This document shows, one piece after another, positions 1-5,405 of a stretch of DNA of 6,641 bases (position 1 is the first letter of the stretch; each line of letters starts with the position of its first letter). A program made the position numbers and the translations under genes. Below the pieces are notes generated by a model, which saw only the letters and a program-made list of their open reading frames with translations, had not been told where the DNA came from and searched no databases. The DNA is from an uncultured Eubacteriales bacterium (GTDB taxonomy: Bacteria; Bacillota_A; Clostridia; Christensenellales; Aristaeellaceae), in NCBI GenBank assembly GCA_902803675.1, contig CADCQZ010000018.1:1-6641 (forward strand), read 5' to 3'.

Positions 1-411
1 ATCCTGTTCGGGCTGGTGTATCTCCTGTGCTACGAAGCGGTCATAAGACTGCTGACGGCGCCGCTGTCCCCGCTGCCCGCCTGGGGCGGCAATCTGGTCA
101 TCGCCCTCGCGGCCTGTGCCGCGGGCGTCGCTCTTTGCTGCCTGCCGCACCGTTATTTCCGGGACAAGCGTCTCGTTTTCGGAGGGCATGTGTGGCTTTG
201 CCTGTACGCGGCGGCGGTGCTCGTGATCATGCTGGTGATGATGGGCTTTACGGACGCTTTCGCCTCTTTCCTGGTGTTTTTTGCCTGGTTCATCCTGCCG
301 CCGACGGTGTCGGGAACGGCTGTATCCGCTCTGCTTTACCGCCGGGACCGCAGCAAGGCTCCACCGAAGGAAGCCGAGCCCGAGTGGAAAAAGTATGTCG
401 AGCGCAGATAA
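1..411 (+). CDS. Integral membrane protein, C-terminal part (5' end outside window)
   Basis: The frame is open from the first base to a TAA stop, with 136 codons visible, so the start lies before the window. The visible protein is very hydrophobic. Probable membrane segments lie near residues 1-18, 32-48, 64-82 and 84-108, and the arginine-rich loop PHRYFRDKR follows the second. It ends in a charged tail (YRRDRSK, then a Pro/Glu/Lys-rich stretch) that by the positive-inside rule is probably cytoplasmic. I see no catalytic or transport signature and do not recognise the family. The next gene, HAD-A, starts 26 bases downstream on the same strand with no visible promoter between them, so the two are probably co-transcribed. 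A transporter subunit or an uncharacterised small membrane protein would both fit; the missing N-terminus could change this. Confidence 0.7.
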   Translation: MLFGLVYLLCYEAVIRLLTAPLSPLPAWGGNLVIALAACAAGVALCCLPHRYFRDKRLVFGGHVWLCLYAAAVLVIMLVMMGFTDAFASFLVFFAWFILPPTVSGTAVSALLYRRDRSKAPPKEAEPEWKKYVERR

Positions 412-437
412 ATCATTCCGGAAAGGAAGTTCGAGCG

Positions 438-1196
438 ATGATCACGACTGTGCTGTTTGACATGGGCGGCACGCTGGAAGATATCTGGGTGGATGAAGCT
501 TCCCATATGGCGGCTGTCGAGACTCTCGACCGCATGCTGAAGTCCTGGGGACTGGATACCGGCCTTTCCGCGGAGGATCTGCGGGAGGCGGTCGCCCGGG
601 GGTGGAAACGCTACGACGCGGTCCGCAGCGTGTATGATGTGGAACTGAAACCTGTGCAGATCTGGTGCGACTATATCCTTACGGAATTTTCCTTTACCCG
701 GGAAGCGCTGGCCCCGCACTGCGAGGAGATCGCTCACATGTGGGAGATCACGTATTTTCACCGCAGGCTCCGCCCCCGGGTGGCGGATATGCTGGCGGAA
801 TTGAAGGGCATGGGCCTCAAGCTGGGCGTGATCAGCAATACCGCGGCGCTCTACCAGGTGTTCGACAGCCTGGAAGAGTACGGTATCCGTGATTATTTCA
901 GCGACGTCACTTTGTCATCCGTCACGGGTTTCCGCAAGCCGAGCACCGACATTTTCACCGTATCGCTGCGCCAGATGCGCTCCCGCCCGGAGGAGTGTGT
1001 TTATGTGGGAGACACCGTGTCAAGGGACGTGATCGGATCCAAAAAAGCGGGGTTTGCCGCCGCTGTGCAGATCGGCTCCCAATTGACCCGGGAGAAGGAT
1101 GAAAAGCTGGAAGACGCGCTGGCGCCGGATGTGGTGATCGGGGATATCTATGATGTGGCCGGGGCGGTGCGGGCTCTGATGAAAGCTGACGGGTGA
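438..1196 (+). CDS. HAD-superfamily hydrolase, subfamily IA-like (HAD-A)
   Basis: Probable cytoplasmic phosphatase of the haloacid dehalogenase superfamily, 252 aa, with no signal peptide or membrane segment. Motif I is FDMGGTL with nucleophile Asp8, motif II is LGVISN with Ser133, motif III is RKP with Lys167, and motif IV is YVGDTVSRD with Asp192 and Asp197. A helical stretch at about residues 17-105 between motifs I and II is a C1-type cap, with the motif IWCDYIL. The Asp normally two residues after the nucleophile (general acid/base) is Gly10. The ATG at 438 is chosen because AAGGAA (423-428) precedes it by 9 bases and the protein then begins just before motif I; the longer open frame upstream overlaps the membrane gene. 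Length and all four motif positions match HAD-B exactly, so the two are close paralogues. It lies 26 bases after the membrane gene and abuts the lacI stop. The substrate is unknown; E. coli YihX, which begins FDLGN, shows that such a motif I can be active. Confidence 0.88.
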   Translation: MITTVLFDMGGTLEDIWVDEASHMAAVETLDRMLKSWGLDTGLSAEDLREAVARGWKRYDAVRSVYDVELKPVQIWCDYILTEFSFTREALAPHCEEIAHMWEITYFHRRLRPRVADMLAELKGMGLKLGVISNTAALYQVFDSLEEYGIRDYFSDVTLSSVTGFRKPSTDIFTVSLRQMRSRPEECVYVGDTVSRDVIGSKKAGFAAAVQIGSQLTREKDEKLEDALAPDVVIGDIYDVAGAVRALMKADG

Positions 1197-2228
1197 CTAA
1201 GACGCGCCGCCGTCCGCTCGATCCCCGACTTTGGCGCAGGTGCTCCGTTCCACCAGGCCGGGAGTGAGGACGCGGTGCGTATAGCCGGCAAGCTCGTTCT
1301 CTATCTTGTCCATCAGGGAATCCACCGCCATGGAGGCCAGGAGCCTCTTGGGCTGCTCGATGGTCGTCAGGCCGATGCGCGGCAGGCCGCTGTCACGGAT
1401 ATCGTCAAACCCCAGCAGCGACAGATCCTCCGGGATCCGGATGCCTTTTTCCTCCGCGGCCTGCAGGACGCCCAGGGCGTTGGTGTCCGTCGCGGCAAAT
1501 ACGGCTGTTTCTTCCATGGGGGATGAAAACAGCTGCTTCGCCAGCAGGTAGCCGTTGTTGATGGATGTGGAGGTAAAAGAATTGTTCAGGGATCGGGGCT
1601 CCAGGCCCAGGTCCCGGCACGCGGCCTGGTAGCCTTCGGCGCGCAGCTGATGGGTGGTGCTGCCTTTGCGCCTGCCGAAATACAGGATGCGGCGGTGTCC
1701 CAGCCGGTACAGGTACTCCACGCCCATGTAGGCGCCCCGGTAATTATCCACGGTGACGTAGCTTTCCGGGGCGTCCCGGAGGTTTTCTCCCACGAAGATC
1801 GTGGGGATGCGGGGCAGCAGCGTCTCCAGGGTGTGATAGCTCTCCGATTCGGCGGGCAGCAGGATCACACCGTCCACCTTGCGGCTGATCATGAGCTCAA
1901 ACAGCGTCCGTTCCTGTTCCAGGCTCCGCAGGGAGTTGCAAAGCACGATGTTATAGCCCCGGGCACGGGCCTGACCGTCGATGTGGTACGCCATCTCGGA
2001 CATGAAAGGATTGGAGATATCCGTCACGATGAGGCCCAGCAGCTTGGTGCTTTTCATCACCATGGACCGGGCCACGGTGTTGGGGGAATAGTCCATCTCT
2101 TTGCACAGTTTCAGGATGCGGCTGCGCGTGTCCTCGCTGATCTCGCGGCTGCCGGACAGGGAACGGGAGACCGTGGAATAGGATACGCCGGCAGCCCGGG
2201 CGATATCCTTGATCGTGACCTGCTTCAT
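1197..2228 (-). CDS. LacI-family transcriptional repressor
   Basis: DNA-binding regulator of 343 aa, the usual family length. Residues 4-23 (VTIKDIARAAGVSYSTVSRS) form the helix-turn-helix, with Tyr17, Ser18 and Arg22 at base-reading positions. Residues 47-58 (YSPNTVARSMVM) form the hinge helix. From about residue 61 onward is the periplasmic-binding-protein-like sensor, with family landmarks RAEGY (Arg196), LLGFDDI (Asp275) and TTIEQP, which in relatives contact a sugar or nucleobase effector and shape the dimer. The ATG at 2228 is preceded by AAGGAG (2235-2240) 6 bases away. At hinge position 56, where LacI has the minor-groove-inserting Leu, there is Met. The gene sits between HAD-A (convergent, stop codons touching) and the HAD-B operon (divergent). 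Matched operators downstream of its own promoter and of the operon promoter indicate autoregulation and control of the operon. The effector cannot be told from sequence. Confidence 0.95.
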   Translation of the reverse strand: MKQVTIKDIARAAGVSYSTVSRSLSGSREISEDTRSRILKLCKEMDYSPNTVARSMVMKSTKLLGLIVTDISNPFMSEMAYHIDGQARARGYNIVLCNSLRSLEQERTLFELMISRKVDGVILLPAESESYHTLETLLPRIPTIFVGENLRDAPESYVTVDNYRGAYMGVEYLYRLGHRRILYFGRRKGSTTHQLRAEGYQAACRDLGLEPRSLNNSFTSTSINNGYLLAKQLFSSPMEETAVFAATDTNALGVLQAAEEKGIRIPEDLSLLGFDDIRDSGLPRIGLTTIEQPKRLLASMAVDSLMDKIENELAGYTHRVLTPGLVERSTCAKVGDRADGGAS

Positions 2229-2262
2229 GGCCCACTCCTTAATGCAAATTTCCGCACTATCC

Positions 2263-2278
2263 GCGCAAATGTTTTCGC
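2263..2278 (-). promoter_or_regulatory. Probable LacI-family operator in the lacI promoter
   Basis: The 16-mer, read along lacI, is GCGAAAACATTTGCGC, a near-palindrome with perfect GCG/CGC outer arms. It matches 13 of 16 positions of the PurR-type site ACGCAAACGTTTTCGT when read on the plus strand, and 12 of 16 positions of the second operator when each is read along its own gene. It begins 4 bases after the -10 of the lacI promoter, so a bound repressor would cover the transcription start. This implies autoregulation (inference). Confidence 0.72.
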
Positions 2279-2282
2279 CGGA

Positions 2283-2311
2283 ATTGTAGCACGACAGGCC
2301 GGATAATGCAA
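2283..2311 (-). promoter_or_regulatory. Probable sigma-70-type promoter of lacI
   Basis: On the minus strand, TTGCAT (2306-2311) and TACAAT (2283-2288) are separated by 17 bases. TGC directly precedes the -10, giving an extended -10 (TGCTACAAT), which compensates for the weak -35. The start of transcription should fall at about 2276-2277, inside the adjacent operator. This leaves a leader of roughly 50 bases before the lacI ATG. Confidence 0.6.
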
Positions 2312-2353
2312 GGGACGTGATGATTATAGGCCGGGACCGCGGGGACCGGGCGT

Positions 2354-2382
2354 TTGACAGGGGACAGACCGCGGCTTAAAAT
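2354..2382 (+). promoter_or_regulatory. Strong sigma-70-type promoter of the HAD/phosphoglycerate mutase operon
   Basis: A perfect -35 TTGACA (2354-2359) lies 17 bases before TAAAAT (2377-2382), which has one mismatch to TATAAT. The spacing is ideal, so the promoter should be strong when not repressed. The predicted start at about 2388-2390 lies in the operator that follows, with a leader of about 35 bases to the HAD-B ATG. No other promoter is evident in the short gaps of the operon downstream. Confidence 0.8.
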
Positions 2383-2386
2383 GGGA

Positions 2387-2402
2387 ACGGAAACGTTTGA
2401 GC
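2387..2402 (+). promoter_or_regulatory. Probable LacI-family operator of the HAD operon
   Basis: The 16-mer ACGGAAACGTTTGAGC has the core palindrome AAACGTTT (2391-2398) with the central CpG typical of LacI-family sites, and matches 13 of 16 positions of the PurR-type site ACGCAAACGTTTGCGT. It begins 4 bases after the -10, the same offset as at the lacI promoter, and covers the expected transcription start. The adjacent lacI gene is the obvious source of the repressor (inference). Confidence 0.78.
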
Positions 2403-2423
2403 CGCTTCAGAGGAGGGAAGACC

Positions 2424-3182
2424 ATGATCCGGGCGGTGCTGTTTGACCTCGGCGGGACGCTTCATGTATGCTCGACCACCGAAGAGAGGAAACTGTGGTT
2501 CGCCCGGCGGCTGCTCAGCCGGCTGTCGGAATACGGGATCAGGCTGGACATTTCGGAGCGGGAGCTGTCCGAGCAGCTGCAGGTGAATGCCGAACGGTAT
2601 AAACGGGAGGCGGAAGAGTCTCTGCGGGAGCTTCCTCCCGAGATCGTGTGGAACGACTACTATCTGCGCGAACAGGCTCTGGGCCGGGACACCCTTAAGC
2701 CCATCGCGGAGGAACTGAGCTTTCTTTATGATTACGAACGGGTGTGCAACATGCGGCGCCCCCATCTGATCGCCTGTATGGACGCGCTCAGGGCCGACGG
2801 GCTGCGTCTGGGAGTGATCAGCAATATCCTGTCCAGGAGCGTGGTCCCGCATTTCATGGCGGAATATGATCTGGGATCGCGCATGGAATGTGTGCTCACT
2901 TCCGCCGGGACGGGCATCCGCAAGCCTGACGCGGCCATTTTCCGCCTGGCGGAAGAGCGGATGGGTCTTTCTCCCGATGAAATGGCCTATGTGGGCGATA
3001 CCCTTTCCAGGGACGTGCGGGGCGTGCGCGGCGCGGGATGGCGCCTGGCGATCCAGATCTACAGTCCCACTGCCGCCAGGCGGGACAGAGGCATGGCGGA
3101 ACTGGGATATAAAGCCGATCACAATATCACCGATCTCATGGAGATCCCCGGCATCATCCGGAAAGTCAATGAGGAGGGCTGA
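2424..3182 (+). CDS. HAD-superfamily hydrolase, subfamily IA-like (HAD-B), first gene of operon
   Basis: Probable cytoplasmic phosphatase, 252 aa. Motif I is FDLGGTL (Asp8, with Gly10 in place of the usual second Asp), motif II LGVISN (Ser133), motif III IRKPDA (Lys167) and motif IV YVGDTLSRD (Asp192, Asp197). A helical C1-type cap spans about residues 20-105 and contains VWNDYYL. ATG 2424 is chosen over an upstream in-frame TTG (2397) because AGGAGG (2411-2416) sits 7 bases before it and the TTG falls inside the operator. It matches HAD-A in length and in the position of every catalytic motif, and shares patterns such as YVGDT-SRDV and AxQI near the end, so the two probably arose by duplication and are now separated by lacI. 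It leads the operon under the strong promoter and operator just upstream. Its stop is 2 bases from the start of HAD-C. The substrate is unknown. Confidence 0.9.
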   Translation: MIRAVLFDLGGTLHVCSTTEERKLWFARRLLSRLSEYGIRLDISERELSEQLQVNAERYKREAEESLRELPPEIVWNDYYLREQALGRDTLKPIAEELSFLYDYERVCNMRRPHLIACMDALRADGLRLGVISNILSRSVVPHFMAEYDLGSRMECVLTSAGTGIRKPDAAIFRLAEERMGLSPDEMAYVGDTLSRDVRGVRGAGWRLAIQIYSPTAARRDRGMAELGYKADHNITDLMEIPGIIRKVNEEG

Positions 3183-3184
3183 TC

Positions 3185-3919
3185 ATGGCATTCGAGAATA
3201 TCTCCACTGTTTTCTTCGATGTGGGCGCCACGCTGCGATACGTGGTGGAGGACAGGGACTTCGCCGCCGCCGCGGAGCGCGAACTGATGGATCTGGCCGG
3301 GGCGAGGGAGCCGCACGACATTTTTTTCAAAAAGCTGGAGGAGCGCTGGAAGGCGTACCGTAAACTGGCGAAAAGCCGTCTGCTGGATGTGAGCGAGATG
3401 GAATTGTGGCTCCGGTATCTGCTGCCCGATTACCCGGCGGAACGGATCGCGCCTCACGCGGCCCGGCTGACCCGCCTGTGGCGCGATCATGACGGCAGGC
3501 GTCTGGCTCATGACGGCACGCCGGAGACCCTGCGGGAATTGAAGGCCCGGGGGTATAAGCTGGGCATCATCGCCAATACCATCACCGAAACGGAGATCCC
3601 GGACTGGATGTGTGAGGCAAAGGTGGCGGACTGTTTCCATACGGTGATCCTGTCTTCCAAGGTGAGGCTGCGCAAGCCCGATCCCGCCATTTATCACCTG
3701 GCGGCCCGGTGCATCGATTCCGCGCCGGAAAACTGCGCCTATGTGGGCGACAACCCGGTGCGTGACGTGGAAGGCGCGCTGGACGCGGGTTTCGGGTGCA
3801 TGGTGCTTTTTGAAGACGCCGGCACGGCGGACAGGGAAGGGAAGGCGCCCACCCGGCAGCCGCACTGCAGGATCCGCTCCATCCCGGAATTGCTGGACAT
3901 TTTCCCGAAAAGGGGGTAG
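3185..3919 (+). CDS. HAD-superfamily hydrolase with altered motif II (HAD-C)
   Basis: Protein of 244 aa with a HAD fold of the subfamily IA type. Motif I is FDVGATL (Asp12, with Gly14 at +2), motif III RKPDPAIY (Lys164) and motif IV YVGDNPVRD (Asp189, Asp194). Motif II reads LGIIAN: the conserved Ser/Thr that binds the substrate phosphate is Ala130. The cap region carries LWLRYLLP, shared in variant form with HAD-D and HAD-E. The N-terminus is about four residues longer before motif I than in the other copies. ATG 3185 follows GAGGAGGG (3171-3178) by 6 bases and the HAD-B stop by 2 bases, so translation is probably coupled. With Ala at motif II the enzyme may be slow, may handle a different substrate, or may bind without turnover; these are inferences. 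No frameshift is seen and the other motifs are kept, so it is not an obvious pseudogene. Confidence 0.88.
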   Translation: MAFENISTVFFDVGATLRYVVEDRDFAAAAERELMDLAGAREPHDIFFKKLEERWKAYRKLAKSRLLDVSEMELWLRYLLPDYPAERIAPHAARLTRLWRDHDGRRLAHDGTPETLRELKARGYKLGIIANTITETEIPDWMCEAKVADCFHTVILSSKVRLRKPDPAIYHLAARCIDSAPENCAYVGDNPVRDVEGALDAGFGCMVLFEDAGTADREGKAPTRQPHCRIRSIPELLDIFPKRG

Positions 3920-3925
3920 GGCCGC

Positions 3926-4663
3926 ATGATCCGGGGAGTGTTTTTCGATCTGGGAGGTACCCTGCGCATCTGTGATCCTGCACCGGCGCATCAGGCCGCC
4001 GCGGCAAAACGCATGGCGGAACTGGCCGGGGCGGGCGACCCCGAAAAGTTCATCCGGCGGATCGACGAGGTGTATGAGGAAAAGTACCGCCCCTGGGCTC
4101 TGGGAGAAAACAGGGAAGCGGGGGATCTTGAGCTCTGGTCCAGATGGCTGCTGCCTGAGATGCCGGAGGAAAAGCTGCGGGCGATCTGCCATGAAATGAC
4201 TTTTCAGTACCGCCAGACCAAGGGCCTGCGCAGGGTAGTCGACGGGGGCATCGACGTGATCCGGGAGCTCAGGCGCCGGGGCTTCAGGCTCGGGATCATT
4301 TCCAATCTGATCGGTGAGGAAGAGATATATGCCTGGCTCAGACAGGACGGCCTTGAGGATCTTTTCGATACGGTGATCCTCTCCTCGATATGCCATATAC
4401 GCAAACCCGATCCGGAGATGTATCGGATGGGGTGCCAAGAGCTGGGGTTCGGACCGGAGGAGTGCGCTTCAGTCGCCGACAACCTGAACCGTGACATCAC
4501 CGGGGCGAAACGGGCGGGCATCGGGGCCAACATCCTGTTCATCAGTCCGGAAAAGCTGGCTGAAAAAAAGATCACCGATGAAAACCGGCCGGACTATATC
4601 GTTCATCGTTTTATCGATATTCTGGATCTTCCGATCCTGAGGAAAGGAGGCGCACCGGTTTGA
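3926..4663 (+). CDS. HAD-superfamily hydrolase with altered motif IV (HAD-D)
   Basis: Protein of 245 aa, HAD subfamily IA-like and cytoplasmic. Motif I is FDLGGTL (Asp8, Gly10), motif II LGIISN (Ser126) and motif III IRKPDPEMY (Lys160). Motif IV is SVADNLNRD: both acidic residues are kept (Asp185, Asp190) but the Gly before the first is Ala184. The cap has LWSRWLLP, and HAD-E has the close equivalent LWTRWLAYDLP. The stretch from YRQTKG to the C-terminal NRPDYIVH is matched along its length by YRKTKG to NRPDHFITH in HAD-E, which makes D and E the closest pair in the operon. ATG 3926 lies 6 bases after the HAD-C stop, with AGGGGG (3911-3916) 9 bases before it. Its last 4 bases overlap the TTG start of HAD-E. 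Probable phosphatase of a small phosphorylated metabolite; the substrate is unknown. Confidence 0.9.
   Translation: MIRGVFFDLGGTLRICDPAPAHQAAAAKRMAELAGAGDPEKFIRRIDEVYEEKYRPWALGENREAGDLELWSRWLLPEMPEEKLRAICHEMTFQYRQTKGLRRVVDGGIDVIRELRRRGFRLGIISNLIGEEEIYAWLRQDGLEDLFDTVILSSICHIRKPDPEMYRMGCQELGFGPEECASVADNLNRDITGAKRAGIGANILFISPEKLAEKKITDENRPDYIVHRFIDILDLPILRKGGAPV
4643..4650 (+). promoter_or_regulatory. Ribosome binding site that fixes the TTG start of HAD-E
   Basis: AAAGGAGG at 4643-4650 lies 9 bases before TTG 4660, inside the last codons of HAD-D. No ATG or GTG in that frame is better placed ahead of motif I (VDLGDT), so this site decides the start. TTG and the HAD-D stop share TTGA (4660-4663), the usual layout for termination-reinitiation coupling. 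Confidence 0.75.
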
Positions 4664-5382
4664 TCGATACGATCTTTGTGGACCTGGGAGACACCTTCCG
4701 GGTGATCCGGAAAGACGAAGCGTACAGCCGCGCGGCCAAGCAGCGCATCTGTGATCTGCTGGGGGTGGAGGCGGACCCGGATGATTACTACCGGGATGTG
4801 ATCGAGGCCCGTTATAACAAATACCGGGAATGGGCCCTGACCTTTTACTGTGAAGCGCCGGTGAAAACGCTTTGGACCCGGTGGCTGGCTTATGATCTGC
4901 CCCGTGACAGGGTGGAAGCCGCGGCGAACGAGCTCACCTGGGCCTACCGCAAAACCAAGGGGGAGCGGGTGGTGACCGACGGCGGCGCTCAGACCGTCAG
5001 GGAGCTTCACCGCCGGGGCTATACTTTGGGCATCGTCAGCGATCTGGTGGGTGTGGAGGAAGTGGACGACTGGCTTGACAGGGATCAGCTGCGGCCCTAT
5101 TTCAGCACGGTGCAGCAGTCCAGCGTCTGCCTGATCCGCAAGCCCCATCCCGCCATATACTATTATGCTCTTGAGGAGTGCGGCAGCCTTCCCGAAAACA
5201 CCTGTTATGTCGGGGATAACCTGGACCGGGACATCGTCGGCGCGAAAGCGGCGGGGCTTGGTATGACGGTGGCTGTGCGTTATCCCGGCAAGAAGCCGCA
5301 GGAAGTGACCGAAAAAAACAGGCCCGATCATTTCATCACGCATTTTTCTCAGCTGCTGGACCTGTTTCCCGCGCTGAAATGA
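4660..5382 (+). CDS. HAD-superfamily hydrolase with TTG start and variant motif I (HAD-E)
   Basis: Protein of 240 aa, HAD subfamily IA-like and cytoplasmic. Motif I is FVDLGDTF: nucleophile Asp8, Gly10 at the usual acid/base position, but Asp11 one residue later, which the other four copies lack. Motif II is LGIVSD (Ser127), with Asp where the others have Asn. Motif III is IRKPHPAIY (Lys161) and motif IV YVGDNLDRD (Asp186, Asp191). The cap region contains LWTRWLAYDLP. It is most similar to HAD-D along the whole length (see HAD-D). It starts at TTG within the HAD-D stop overlap, with a strong ribosome binding site. Its stop is 23 bases before the permuted phosphoglycerate mutase gene, with no terminator-like hairpin between. 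Asp11 might take over an acid/base role, but this is speculation. The substrate is unknown. Confidence 0.88.
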   Translation: MIDTIFVDLGDTFRVIRKDEAYSRAAKQRICDLLGVEADPDDYYRDVIEARYNKYREWALTFYCEAPVKTLWTRWLAYDLPRDRVEAAANELTWAYRKTKGERVVTDGGAQTVRELHRRGYTLGIVSDLVGVEEVDDWLDRDQLRPYFSTVQQSSVCLIRKPHPAIYYYALEECGSLPENTCYVGDNLDRDIVGAKAAGLGMTVAVRYPGKKPQEVTEKNRPDHFITHFSQLLDLFPALK

Positions 5383-5405
5383 TTTTGGCAGGAGGTCGAT
5401 AAAGT

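Noticed and set aside
27..437. Upstream extension of the HAD-A frame to base 27
   Set aside because: It overlaps the membrane protein gene in another frame, has low-complexity Arg/Gly/Pro-rich composition typical of shadow frames, and the ATG at 438 has a good ribosome binding site just before motif I.
1188..1214. Inverted repeat GACGG/CCGTC around the HAD-A and lacI stops as a bidirectional terminator
   Set aside because: The stem is only 5 bases with a loop of about 17 and no T-run on either side, which is expected by chance in GC-rich DNA.
1650..2306. Plus-strand open frame opposite lacI
   Set aside because: It is the antisense shadow of an unmistakable LacI-family gene, and no ribosome binding site or family pattern is visible.
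3119..4438. Long minus-strand open frame of 439 codons over HAD-C and HAD-D
   Set aside because: The translation is rich in His, Pro, Gly and Arg with no domain pattern, and the plus strand carries two clear HAD genes with all their motifs. Similar long minus frames at 2376-3122, 4603-5343 and 5349-6527 are also artefacts of GC-rich codons.
4862..4875. A cre-like sequence (TGAAAACGCTTTGG) matching the catabolite-control consensus at most positions
   Set aside because: It lies deep inside the HAD-E coding region with no nearby promoter, its right arm lacks the CA end, and the bases are explained by codons for VKTLW.
5383..5405. Possible transcription break between HAD-E and the mutase gene
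   Set aside because: The gap is 23 bases and is filled by the ribosome binding site; no hairpin or promoter elements fit.
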